DNA of 64,000 nucleotides from contig NC_058524.1 in assembly GCF_904849725.1 (NCBI RefSeq), positions 505,594,263-505,658,262 on the forward strand, given 5' to 3'. Positions 24,046 through 36,038 of this stretch are shown in pieces. Source of the stretch: Hordeum vulgare subsp. vulgare (taxonomy: Eukaryota; Streptophyta; Magnoliopsida; Poales; Poaceae). The notes beneath the pieces are model-generated. The model made no database searches, was not told the DNA's origin, and saw nothing but the letters and a program-made list of their open reading frames with translations. How positions within the stretch are numbered: position 1 is the stretch's first letter; each line of letters begins with the position of its first letter. A program made the translations under genes and the position numbers.

Positions 24046-24411
24046 CGCTTCTTAATAGTTTGAAGGTTCACTGTTGTCTAACAACATGATTTTTATGACA
24101 GGGTTGCCCTACCACTCTGGTGCGGAGCATACCGTTGTCAACCTTCGAGGTTCAATAGCAAATTGATCCAAAGTGTCATGATCATCATCATTAACTTCAT
24201 ATCTAGCCGGTGTAGGCGCCTCACAAACATTTTCTTGCGCTCCGCTACTCTCCGATTCGAGAGGAGGTACGATTACCTCATCAAGTTATATTTTTCTCCC
24301 ACTCACTTCTTTCGAGAGAAACTCTTTCTCTAGAAAGGATCCGTTCTTAGCAACAAAGACTTTGCCTTCGGATCTAAGGTAGAAGGTATACCCAATAGTT
24401 TCCTTAGGATA

Positions 24412-25690
24412 TCATATGAAGACGCATTTCTCCGCTTTGGGTTCGAGCTTTTTTGGTTGAAGTTTCTTCACATAAGCATCGCAGCCCCAAACTTTCAGAA
24501 ACGACAGCTTAGGTTTCTTTCCAAACCATAATTCATACGGTGTTGTCTCAACGGATTTAGATGGTGCCCTATTTAAAGTGAATGATGCGGTATCCAATGC
24601 ATATCCCCAAAATGATAACGGAAAGTCAGTAAGAGACATCATAGATCGCACCATATCCAATAAAGTGCGATTACGACGTTCAGACACACCGTTACGTTGC
24701 GGTGTGCCAGGCGGCGTGAGTTGTGAAACAATTCCACATTTCCGTAGGTGTGTACCAAATTCATGACTCAAATATTCTCCTCCGAGATGAGATCGTAGAA
24801 ACTTTATTTTCTTGTCGCGTTGATTTTCCACCTCACTCTGAAATTCCTTGAACTTTTCAAAGGTTTCAGACTTGTGCTTCATTAAGTAGACATATCCATA
24901 TCTACTTAAATCATCAGTGAGGGTGAGAACATAACGATAGCCACCGCGAGCTTCAACGCTCATTGGATCGCATACATCGGTATGTATTATTTCCAACAAG
25001 TTGGTTGCTCGCTCCATTATTCCAGAGAATGGAGTCTTGGTCATCTTGCCCATGAGGCACGGTTCACATGTGTCAAATGATTCAAAATAAAGAGACTCCA
25101 AAAGTCCATCAGTATGAAGTTTCTTCATGTCCTTGACACCGATATGACCAAGGCGGCAGTGCCACAAGTATGTGGGACTATCATTATCAACCTTACATCT
25201 TTTGGTACTCACACTATGAATATGTGTAACATCACGATCGAGATTCATCAAGAATAAACCATTGACCAGCGGGGCATGACCATAGAATATATCTCTCATA
25301 TAAATAGAACAACCATTATTCTTTGACTTAAATGAGTAGCCGTCTTGCATTAAGCAAGATCCCGATACAATGTTCATGCTCAAAGCTGGTACTAAATAAC
25401 AATTATTAAGGTTTAAAACTAATCCCGAAGGTAGATGTAGAGGTAGCGTGTCGACAGCGATCACGTCGACCTTGGAACCATTCCCGACGCGCATCGTCAC
25501 CTCGTCCTTAGCCAACCTTCGTTTATTTCGCAGTTCCTGCTTAGAGTTGCAAATGTGAGGAACAACACCGGTATCAAATACCCAGGAGCTACTACAAGCA
25601 GTGGTAAGGTACACATCAATAACATGTATATCATATATACCTTTGACGTTGCCGACCTTCTTATCCCTAAGTATTTGGGGTAGTTCCGCT
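24412..25690 (-). pseudogene. Angela-1 protease and integrase, catalytic residue lost
   Basis: Protease remnant with WVFDTGVVPHICNS (usual form DTGS.AHICN, so Ser is lost), then the GAG-pre-integrase zinc region (LWHCRLGHIG...CEPCLMGKM) and the integrase core with IIHTDVCDPM and NGVSERRNRTLLDM. The second catalytic Asp is replaced: the sequence reads LRSHLGGEYLS where the family has RSDRGGEY. A frameshift near 25670 separates it from gag. It would be inactive even if joined. Confidence 0.9.
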
Positions 25691-26483
25691 TCGAGTGACC
25701 GGTTCCCTTGCAATAGTAGCACTCAGTCTCATGCTTGGGTCCATTCTTTTTCTTCTTCCCAGCAACTGGCTTACCGAGCGCGGCAACATCTTTGCCGTCT
25801 TTCTTGAAGTTCTTCTTACCCTTGCCTTTCTTGAAACTAGTGGTCTTATTGACCATCAACACTTGATGCTCTTTCTTGATTTCTACCTTTGCAGATTTCA
25901 ACATCGAGTACAACTCGGGAATGGTCTTCTCCATCCCTTGCATGTTGTAGTTCATCACAAAGCTTTTATAGCTAGGTGGAAGCGACTGGAGGATTCTGTC
26001 AATGACAACATCATCCGGAAGTTCGACTCCAAGCTGATTCAGACGACCGTGCAACCCAGACATTCTGAGTATATGCTCACTGACAGAACCGTTCTCCTCC
26101 ATCTTACAGCTAAAGAACTTGTCGGAGACTTCATATCTCTCGACCCGGGCATGACGTTGAAAAACTAGTTTCAGCTCCTGGAACATCTCATATGCTCCGT
26201 GTTGCTCAAAACGCCTTTGGAGCCCCGGTTCTAAACTATATAGCATGCCGCACTGAACCAGAGAGTAGTCATCACTCTGCGACTGCCAGGCGTTCTGAAC
26301 GTCCTGGGCTGCCGGGGCAGCGGGAGGATCACCTAGCACCGCATCAGGGACATAAGCCTTCTTGGCCACAATAAGGATGAGCTTTAAGCTACGGACCCAA
26401 TCCGCATAGTTGCTGCCATCATCTTTCAGCTTTGTTTTCTCTAGGAGCGCATTAAAATTCAGGTTGACACGTGCGTTGGCCAT
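25670..26483 (-). pseudogene. Angela-1 gag, zinc knuckle damaged
   Basis: Starts MANARVNLNFNALLEKTKL at 26483 and encodes a capsid-like helical domain (KLILIVAKKAYVPDAVL, LQRRFEQHGAYEMFQELK) followed by a basic stretch and a CCHC knuckle. The knuckle reads ECYYCKGTGHSKRNYPKY: the last Cys is Tyr (TAC), so RNA binding is probably impaired. The downstream frame is lost near 25670. Expected product: nucleocapsid of the Copia particle. Confidence 0.9.
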
Positions 26484-27706
26484 TGGATCTACAATATTTG
26501 TAAAGATAACTCAAATTATGTAATGAACTCCCACTTAAATTGACATCCCTCTAGTCATCTAAGTATTACATGATCCATGTCGACTAGCCCCTGTCCGATC
26601 ATCATGTGAGATGGACTAGTCATCAATGGTGAGCATCTCCATGCCGATCGTATCAACCATACGACTCATGTTCGACCTTTCGGTCTCCCGTATTCGAGGC
26701 CATGTCTGTACATGCTAGGCTCGTCGAGTCGACCTAAGTGTTTTGCGTGTGTAAACTGGCTTACACCCGTTGTATGCGAACGTTAGAATCTATCACACCC
26801 GATCATCACGTGGTGCTTCGAGATAACGGTCCTTCGCAACGGTGCACACTTAGGGAAATACTTTCTCGAAATTTTATGATGGATCATCTTATTAAGCTAC
26901 TGTCATTCTAAGAAATAAGATGAAAAACATGATAAACATCACATGCAATCATATAGTGACATGATATGGCCATTATCATCTTTGCTCCTTTGATCTCCAT
27001 CTTCGGGGCATCGCATGATCATCATCGTCACGATCTCCATCATTGTGATCTCCATCATTGTGTCTCCGTGAAGTTTTCATGCCAACTATTGCTTCTACTA
27101 CTATAGCTAACCGTTAGCAATGAAGTAAAGTAATAAACACATAGAGTTGCATCTGATACAATAAATTAAGACAACTCATATGGTTCCTGCCGGTTGTCGT
27201 ACTCATCGACATGCAAGTCGTGAATCCTATTACAAGAACATGATCAATCTCATACATCACACATGTAACATCACATCCTTTGGCCATATCACATCACATA
27301 GCAAACCCTACAAAAACAAGTTAGACATCCTCTAATTGTTGTTGCAAGTTTTACGTGGCTGATTTGGGTTTCTAGCAAGAATGCCTTCTTACCTACGTGA
27401 CAGCCACAACGTTGATGTGCCAAAACTATTTACCCTTCATAAGAACCCTTTTCATCGAATCCAATCCGATTAGAGTGGGAGAGACAGACACCCGCTAGCC
27501 ACCTTATGCACCATGTGCATGTCAGGCGGTGGAACTAGTCTCACGTAAGCGTACGTGTAAAGTCGTTCCGTGTCGCTTCATCCCACAATACTGCCGGAAA
27601 AGATAAGACTAGTAACGGCAAGCAATTGACAAAACAACGCCCACAACCTTTTGTGTTCTACTCGTGCATAGAATCTACACATAGAAAACCTTGGCTCGAA
27701 TGCCAC
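26484..27706 (-). other. Angela-1 5' leader with primer binding site
   Basis: A 1.2-kb untranslated region between 5' LTR and gag. The primer site next to the LTR (27689-27705) reads TGGCATTCGAGCCAAGG on the minus strand, a degenerate initiator-tRNA-Met site. A short repeat of gatctccatcattgtg occurs at 27033-27062. No coding. Confidence 0.75.
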
Positions 27707-29493
27707 TGTTGGGTAACGTAGTAAATTCAAAATTTTCCCACGCCATACAAGGATCTATCTACGGAGAGACCAACAACGAGCAAGAGGGAAGATCATCTTC
27801 ATACCTTTGAAGATCGCTAAGCGTAAGCATTACTAGAACGCGGTTGATGGAGTCGTACTCGCAGCGATTTAGATCGCGGTGTGATTCCGATCTACGTGCC
27901 GAATCACGACACTTCCGCGTTCAACACACGTGCAGCCCGGTGACGTCTCCAACACCTTGAACCAGCAAGGAGGGAGGAGAGGTTGAGGGAGAGCTCCGGC
28001 AGCACGACGGCATGGTGGCGGTGGAGCTACGTGGAACTCCGGCAGGGCTTTGCCAAGCACCGCGGAGGACGAGGAAGAAGAAAGGTAGGGCTGCGCCGAG
28101 AGAGGGAAAGGTAGGGCTGCGCCGAGAGAGGGAGGTTTTTCCCGTTTGAAAATAGCCCCAACTCATGCGTATTCATAGGAGGAGAGGGAGGAGGGTGCGC
28201 CACCTCTAGGGTTCCCACCCTAGGGGTGGCGGCAGCCCCATCTGGCGCCAGGAGGTGGCGGCCAGGGCACGGAGAGAAGGCGTGGCACGCCAGGTGGGCC
28301 TGGGGCCCCTCCTGGGCTAGGGTTGCCCCCTTCCTCCCTTTGCCATGCCTTGGGCTGGGTGGGAGGCGCACCATCCCACCAAGGGGCTGGTTCCCTCCCA
28401 CACTTGGCCCATGTAGCCTCCCGGGGCTGGTGGTCCCTCTGGGTGGACCCCCGGAACCCTTCCGGTGGTCCCGTACGTTACCGATGACGTCCGAAACATT
28501 TCCGGTGTCCAAAATATCACTTCCTATATATAATTCTTTACCTCCAGAGCTCCTCATGACGTCCGGGATCTCATCCGAGACTCCGAACAACCTTCGGTAA
28601 CCACGTACACTATTTCCCTACAACCCTAGCGTCATCGAACCTTAAGTGTGTAGACCCTACAGGTTCGGGAGATGTGCAGACATGACCGAGACATCTCTCC
28701 GGCCAATAACCAACAGCGGGGTCTGGATATCCATGTTGGTTCCCACACGTTCCACGATGATCTCATCAGATGAACCACGTTGTCAAGGATTCAATCAATC
28801 CCGTATGCAATTCCCTTTGTCTATCGGTATGATACTTGCCCGAGATTCGATCGTCGGTATCCCTATACCTTGTTCAATCTCATTATCGGCAAGTCTCTTT
28901 ACTCGTTCCGTAGCACATCATCCCATGACTAACTCCTTAGTCACATTGAGCTCATTACGATGATGTTCTACCGAGTGGGCCCAGAGATACCTCTCCGTCA
29001 CACGGAGTGACAAATCCCGGTCTTGATTCGTACCAACTCAACAGACACTTTTGGAGATACACGTAGTGCATCTTTATAGTCACCCAATTACGTTGTGATG
29101 TTTGATACACCCAAAACACTTCTACGGTATCCGGGAGTTGCACAATCTCACGGTCCAAGGAAATGATACTTGACATTATAAAAGCTTTAGCAGACGAATA
29201 ACACGATCTAGTGCTATGCTTAGGATTGAGTCTTGTCCATCACATCATTCCCCTAATTATGTGATCCCGTTATCAACGACATCCAATGTCCATGATCACG
29301 AAACCATGATCACCTGTTGATCAACGAGATAGCCAACTAGAGGCTCACTAGGGACATATTGTGATCTATATATTCACACATGTATTACTGTTTCGGGTTA
29401 ATACAATTATAACATGAACGATATACAATTATCATGAACAAGGAAATATAATAATAACTACTTTATTATTGCCTCTAGGGCATATTTCTAATA
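27707..29493 (-). mobile_element. Angela-1: 5' LTR (1787 bp)
   Basis: Starts TGTTGGGTAACGTAG and ends GCATATTTCTAATA, where the final CA has become TA. It is followed by GTACC (29494-29498), matching 20542-20546, so the target duplication is intact. It has no TRIM and lacks the deletion of the other LTR. Confidence 0.95.
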
Positions 29494-29826
29494 GTACCGC
29501 TCGAGGGGGGCGGTAGTACCTCTCTGTGGGCGGCTGTAATCTGCTGCCGCTTCGTCGGACTTTTTGCAAATACTTTCCCAACGGTGGTAGGCCTGGTAGT
29601 AATATCTTTACTACCGTGGCTATGTGCCTACCAAGCGATAGTACCGTTCCTCGCCTAGCCTTAGTACCACTAGGTCAAGCGGTAGTATCGCTCCTCGCCA
29701 ACGGTAGTACTTCTAGGGGCAGCGGTAGTACCGCTCGTCGCCAGCGGTAGTACTGCTCCTCGCCAGTGGTAGTACCGCTAGGTCAAGCGGTAGTATCACT
29801 CTTCGCCAGCGGTAGTACCGCTGCGG
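29494..29826. repeat. Palindromic minisatellite in LTR of element D
   Basis: About a dozen degenerate copies of agcggtagtaccgct (7-nt arms around one base) separated by 8-15 nt spacers such as cgtcgcc and aggtca. The array starts before the Angela-1 insertion (20512-20546). Confidence 0.85.
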
Positions 29827-30614
29827 GTTCGGTAAGTGTGTGTGTGTGTGGGTAACAGTTAGATTTGTTCCTCCACTATATAAAGGGTTCTTCCACTCCA
29901 AGAACCCTACCTTTGACCAATTGAGACTCCATTGTTGCTCCTAAGCTCATTCGTGCCCGATCTCTCTCCCTAGCCAATCAAACTTGTTGATTTCCTAGGG
30001 ATTGGTTGAGAAGGCCAAGATCTACACTTCCACCAAGAGATATTTGATTCCCCCACTAATCCCTTGCGGATCTTGTTACTCTTGGGTGTTTGAGTACCCT
30101 AGACGGTTGAGGTCACCCCGGATCCACATTCCATTGTGGTGAAGCTCCATGGTCTCGTTGGGAGCCTCCAATCTTTGTGTGTAGATTGCCCCAACCTTGT
30201 TTGTAAAGGTTCGGTCGCCACCTTCAAAGGCACCAATAGTGGAATCACGACACCTTGCATTGTGTGAGAGCGTGAGGAGAATATGGTGGACCTAGTGGCT
30301 TATTGGGGAGCATTGTGCCTCCACACCCCTCCAACGTAGACGTACTTCCTGTCGAAGGGAAGGAACTTCGGTAACACATCCTCGTCTTCACCGGTTCCAC
30401 TTGCAGTTATCTCTTGCCTTTAATTTGTGTATATTATTGTTGTAGTGTATTTGTTGCTTGCACTAGTTGTCATGGTAGTTAGCATCATATAGGTTGCTCA
30501 CCTAGTTGTTAATTTAAAGAACCTTTATGTTGCTATCTCTAACTTGTTAGGAAAGGCTAAATATTGGTAGTTGCTGATTCACCCCCCCTCTAATCAACCA
30601 TATCGATCCTTTCA
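29494..30614 (+). mobile_element. Element D: 5' LTR, right piece
   Basis: Continues the LTR begun at 20195 (total about 1468 bp without the insertion) and ends CGATCCTTTCA at 30614, before the primer site. It holds an array of palindromic repeats (29494-29826), a GT microsatellite (29834-29848) and a TATA box TATATAAA at 29877-29884, which sets transcription on the plus strand. Confidence 0.85.
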
Positions 30615-30616
30615 AT

Positions 30617-30629
30617 TGGTATTAGAGCC
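30617..30629 (+). other. Primer binding site of element D
   Basis: TGGTATTAGAGCC, one mismatch from the initiator tRNA-Met site TGGTATCAGAGCC, 2 nt after the LTR end. Confidence 0.9.
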
Positions 30630-30664
30630 AAGTTTCTTTATTAAGGGTTTCACCACCCTAAGAG

Positions 30665-32144
30665 TATGGTTGACGATGGAGAGGGAATGAGTGGACCACC
30701 CGAGGCCTGGCCTTGACTTCGCTCACAAGGGACGACTTGAATGAGGCTATGGCCTCCCTCAAGTCGTCCATGACGAACGAAGTCAAGTCCATGTTTAAAG
30801 AGTTGCTTGAGGGGATGAAAAATTCTCCCGAACCGGCGTTGGTGGTTAAACCTACCAACACGGAATCAGAGGCCAATTCCACCAAGGAAGCGGTTAAAGT
30901 ATGCAACCTTCTTCCCCTCTCAACAAAAATGGGACAAGAACCTTTGCCTCGGTTCCTCCTCCCCCGGTCTATGGAGGACCGGTTCCTACACCGCATATAA
31001 ATAATCTTGGTCCTCCTCCTAAGCTTGTTAAGGGTGAGTTTGCTAACTAGGTGTTTTGCATAAAGTCTCATTTGAATCACAGCTGAACAAATTTATGGAG
31101 AATCATTGAACAAGGCTTCTACCCGCATGAACCAAGCAACCTCACTCCAAGAGAAGAAGCGGACAATCAATATAACCATTCCGCATTGTTCATTCTTCAG
31201 TCCACGACGCCTCCTGAAGATCTCCCTCACTTGCGTCCTTTCACTCGTGCCAAGGACTGTTGGGATCACATCGTGGTGTTGTACAAGGTAAGCTCAAGCA
31301 TTCAACGGTCCAACTATGAAGTGGTTCTTGATGACGCCGATGAGTTTGTGATGAAGGAAGATGAGGACCCTCGAGATCTCTATCGAAGGGTGACTGCTCT
31401 TGCTGTTGCTCTTCAGGATCACGAGAGCAAGGATGTGGATGACACGTGGATCAAGCTCAAGTTTCTCAAGGCCATCATGCCATTCAACAAAGCCATGTCA
31501 TCTGTTATTCGTCAAAGGCCAGACTTTGACACCTTGTCCTCCGGTGAAGTGTTGGATGAATTCATTGCAATGAGTATCATGAACAAGACTGCTGATAATG
31601 CTCTTGCTCGTGTTCGGTCAAAGACAACTTCACCCAACCTTGCCTTGAAAGCCAAGGTTGTTTCTGATGAAGAAGAGGAAGAGGAAGAGGATGGCTGCCC
31701 TGAAGACACAAAGTATGCTTATCACGAGCACATGGCTCTTGCATTAAGGCAATTCTGGGCAACAAGAGAAACTCAAGGCCCAACTTCTCCAAGAATAACT
31801 TGAGTGGGTCCAAGACCAAGCAGCATGTGTGGACATGCTATAACTGCAACAATGTGAGTCACTTCATGGCAGATTGTCCTTATGAGAAGAGGGAATACAA
31901 CGGTGGCAAGCTCATTCGCAAAGACAAAGCCAAGTCTTTCCCAAACAAGAACAACTTTGTCAAGAAACCCCATCCAAAGGGTATGGTGGCACTTGACGAG
32001 TACACCTCCGATGATGACGATGATGATATTGTGGCGATGACTACGGTAGACATTGCCACCTCCTCTCCCAAGGTGTCTCTGTTCGGCGCCCCAACGACAA
32101 CCACATTGCCAAGTGCCTTATGGTCAAAGGTATCGATCAGGTAA
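30665..32144 (+). pseudogene. Element D gag (Copia), frameshifted
   Basis: Pieces in different frames: an N-terminal helical part (DDLNEAMASLKSSMTNEVK near 30740), a capsid-type region at 31186-31803 (FTRAKDCWDHIVVLYK, DPRDLYRRVTALAVALQ, IMPFNKAMSSVIRQRPDF) with an acidic tail, and a CCHC knuckle at 31828-31890 (CYNCNNVSHFMADCPY, all four ligands present) followed by a basic and Asp-rich stretch. Several stops and shifts near 30700, 31000-31190 and 31800 break it. SIRE/Maximus-like by its long layout; family not certain. Confidence 0.85.
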
Positions 32145-33208
32145 CACCCAACATTAAGACTACCATCACTACAACTTCTCCTTCTTTGTTAAATTGTGTT
32201 GATGATAGTAATGTTGTGGAACTTAATGAGCATGATTTTGACAAATTTTTGTGCAAAATCAAAGGAGAATCCAAGAAGCATTTTGTTGCTATTTTGGAAC
32301 AACTTGGTGAGGCTAATGACCTCATTGATTCTCATGAGGAGACTATCTCCGAGATGCAAGGACATAGTCGTGACTAAGCCGATGAGATTGTTGAACTATC
32401 TATTGCTCTAGAAGAAGAGCGCATTCTTCATTTGGCTCTTGAGGAGTCAACAACGATGATTGTGCTAAATAACGAAAAGGGCTAGATCACGCTATTGTCC
32501 TTACCATGTTATTAAGTCTGAAAAGGCTGCACTTGGGGTTGGCCATGACAGACTCAAGGAAGAGTTTGATACACTTGAGAAGGCCCACAAGGTCTTGAAA
32601 GGTGCTCATTTCTCTCTGAAGGAGTCTCATGATCAACTCCAAGCAAAGCTTACCAAGGAGATCTCTACCCGTCCTCCTTTTGTTTTAATTTATAATGCTT
32701 GTGCAACTAACCCTTGTTGTGAGCGTGCACATCTTGTGGAGGAAAATGCTAAGTTGAAGGATCAACTTGAGAAGGGCCTTGTATCATGCATCCAAGGCAA
32801 GAAGAACCTAAACGACCTTTTGAGTAATCAAAAGGAAGTTGTAGGAAAGGAGGGACTTGGACTTACATCCAAGTCTAAAAGGAAAAGGAAGAACGGGAAC
32901 AAGCGATCTCTTACTCTCAAGGACATTTTTGTCAAAGAGGGTGAGGGAACTGAGAAGGAGAAAAAGAACGAAGCAGGGGATGGTAATGCCAAGAAGGGCA
33001 AAACCATCCCTACCCACACAGTCGGCGAATTTATTCCTTCCTATGTTTTATGCCGTGCTGGTGATGGGCATGTTTATGTCAGATTTGTTGGTTCTTATTA
33101 TGAGTCCATTGAATGGGCTATTTGGGTCCCTAAGACCCTTGTTTCTAACATCAAAGGACCCATTCAAGAATGGGTACCTAAAACCAAGCCTTCATCTATT
33201 GCAGGAGT
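32120..33208 (+). pseudogene. Element D gag-pol linker with predicted coiled coil
   Basis: Follows the zinc knuckle: an acidic helical segment (FDKFLCKIKGESKKHFVAIL...), a stop near 32376, then an open stretch 32595-33263 with long E/K/L-rich helices (RAHLVEENAKLKDQLEKGL) and a lysine-rich patch (KSKRKRKNGNKRS), then SYVLCRAGDGHVYVRF and WVPKTLVSNIKGP leading into protease. Such a long coiled-coil extension is seen in SIRE/Maximus-lineage elements; its role is not established. Confidence 0.7.
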
Positions 33209-34216
33209 TTGCTTCTGGTGGGGGTGTCATGGTTGCTCGATAGTGGAGCAACAAATCATATGACTGGAAGCAAGGACTTGGTGGTGGACGTGCATCCTAC
33301 TCCATCTATGCCCAGCCACGTCCAATTTGCTGATGCTTCAATGTCTAAGGTATTGGGATTTGGTAAGGTGGTCATCTCTCAAGATTTATCTATTGAGAAG
33401 GTCATGCTTGTTGAGTCCCTTGCTTACAATTTACTTTCTGTTCGTCAACTTGCAATTATGGGCTTTGCCACATTCTTTAATCTTGATACCGTGGCCCTTT
33501 TGTGGAGCAAGACTCTTAAAGTAGCCTATGTTGGACATGTCGAAAATGGTCTCTATGTGGTGAACTTTTCACAGCAACCCACAAAGACTGTGACTTGTCT
33601 AATGGCTAAAGTTGATGTGGGCTGGCTTTGGCATCGCCGACTAGCTCATGTGAATATGAGATCTTTGCAAAGTCTCCTCAAAGGGGACCATGTTCATGGA
33701 CTAACAAATGTGAGTTTTGCCAGAGATCGTGCTTGCAGTGCTTGTATTGAAGGGAAGATTCGTGAAACTGCTCATCATCACACGTCTCTCATTTACACTA
33801 AGAGGACCTTGGAGCTCCTTCATATGGATCTCTTTGGTCCTCCATCCTTTGATAGTCTTGGGGGCAGAAAGTACTGCTTGGTGATTGTTGATGATTACTC
33901 AAGATACACTTTGGTATATTTCTTCAAGAGGAAGAGTGAGACTCAACAGATTGTCATCGACTTTGCTAATGAAGCTCAACGTCAACATGAAGCAAAGATT
34001 TTGATGATTAGAAGTGACAACAACATCGAGTTCAAGAACTACACCCTGGATGAGTTTCTCACTGATGAGGGGATCAAGCATCAATATTCAGCACCATACA
34101 CCCCTCAACAGAATGGTGTGATGGAGAGGAAGAACCGGACATTGATGGACGCGACAAGAACAATGATGGCAGAATTCAAATCTCCGTACAACTTTGGGAC
34201 GAAGCCATCAACACAG
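33209..34216 (+). pseudogene. Element D protease and integrase, truncated by Angela-3
   Basis: Open from protease (SWLLDSGATNHMTGSKD, intact D-S-G-A) through the GAG-pre-integrase zinc region (WHRRLAHVN...CSACIEGK) to the integrase core with LLHMDLFGP, MIRSDNNIEFKN and NGVMERKNRTL, so the D-D-E triad is present. It ends abruptly at 34216 inside integrase where Angela-3 begins; the rest, with RT and RNase H, must lie right of the window. It is the best-preserved retroelement ORF here. Confidence 0.92.
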
Positions 34217-36031
34217 TGTTGGGGAATGTTGCATGGGAAACAAAAAAATTCCTACGCACACGCAATACCTATCCAGGGCGATGATCATCTATGAGAGGGG
34301 AGAGTGCATCTGCATACCTTTGTAGATCGCTAAGCGGAAGCGTATATAACGCGGTTGATGTAGTTGACCATCTTCGCGATCCAAATCGCAGCCCGCCCCG
34401 CGATCTCATCACGATCCGTCCCGCGATCCCATCACGATCCTTCCCGATCTAGTGCCGAACGGACGACACCTCTGCGTTCAGCACAAGTACAGCTCGATGA
34501 CGACCTCCACCTTCTTGATCCAGCAAGAGGGGGGCGGAGAGGTAGATGAGTTCTCCAGCACGGCAGCGTGGTGGTGGTGGTGGTGCTATTCCAGCACGGC
34601 TTCGCCTAAGCACCACTGAAACTAGAGGAGAAACAGATCTAGAGAGAGAGGGCAGCACGTCGATGTTTTCTATGTGTTTAAAAGCCTCAAAACCCTTAGT
34701 ATATATAGGAGGAGAGGAGGGACAGGGCTGCGCCCTAGGGCTGCCCTTTCTTCCCTTGCGCAAGGAGGAGAGGAGGAGTCCTCCTCCAATCCTAGTAGGA
34801 GTAGGATTCCTCCTTCCCACTTGGAAACTCTTTCCACCTTGTGTTTTTTCCTTCTTAAACCTTATGGGCCTTAGTGGGAACTTATTCCATCCCACTAAGG
34901 GGTGGTTTATCTCTTCCCACAGCCCATGAGGCCCCTTGGGGCGTGACACCCCTCCCGATGGTTCCCGGCACCCCTCCTGGCACTCCCCGCACACTACCGA
35001 TGAGCCCTAAACTTTTCCGGTGACCAAAGCATGACTTCCTATATATCTATCTTTACCTCCGGACCATTCCGGAGCTTCTTGTGACGTCTTAGATCTCATC
35101 CGGGACTCCGAATAACCTTCAATCACCAACACTTATAACTCAACTACACCGAAACGTTACCGAACCTTAAGTGTGTAGACCCTGTGGGTTCAAGAACTAT
35201 GGAGACATGACCTAAGAAACACTCCGGTTAATAACCATTAGCGGGACCTGGATGTCCATATTGGCTCCCACATATTCTACGAAGATCTCTATCGGTTGAA
35301 CCTCTATGTCAAGGATTCAGTTAATCCTGTATGTTGTTCCCTTTGTCCTTCGGTATGTTACTTGCCCGAGATTCGATCGTCGGTATCTCCATACCTAGTT
35401 CAATCTCGTTACCGACAAGTCTCTTTACTCGTTCCGTAATACAAGATCCTGTAACTAACTCCTTAGTCACATTGCTTGCAAGCCTTGTTGTGATGTTGTA
35501 TTTCTGAGTGGGCCCCGAGCTACCTCTCCGTCGCACGGAGTGACAAATCCCAGTCTTGATCCATACCAACCCAACAGACACCTTTGGAGATACCAATAGA
35601 GCACCCTTATAGTCACCCAGTTACGTTGCGACGTTTGATAACCCACAAGGTATTCCTCCGGTGTCCGGGAGTTGCATGATCTCATGGTCATAGGAACATC
35701 TACAATGACATGTAGAAAACAGTAGCAATAAACTGACACGATCATATGCTACGTTCATAGTTTTGGGTCTTGTCCATCACATCATTCTTCCGATGATGTG
35801 ATCCCGTTTATCAAGTGACAACACTTGTCTATGGTCAGGAAACCTTGACCATCTTTGATCAACGAGCTAGTCAACTAGAGGCTCACTAGGGACAGTGTGT
35901 TGTCTATGTATCCACACATGTATTTCAGTTTCCAATCAATACAATTCCAGCATGGATTATAAACGATTATCATGAATAAAGAAATATAATAATAACCAAT
36001 TTATTATTGCCTCTAGGGCATATTTCCAATA
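34217..36031 (-). mobile_element. Angela-3: 3' LTR
   Basis: Starts TGTTGGGGAATGTTGCATGG and ends GCATATTTCCAATA (CA changed to TA). The left target bases are cacag (34212-34216); the partner lies outside the window. A TATATATA at 34700-34707 is in the usual place for this LTR type. Inserted in the integrase of element D. Confidence 0.92.
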
Positions 36032-36038
36032 GAATCCC

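Noticed and set aside
23836..24063. Plus-strand ORFs across the Angela-1 pol region (also 25695-26168)
   Set aside because: Shadows of the minus-strand Copia genes; no recognisable protein on the plus strand.
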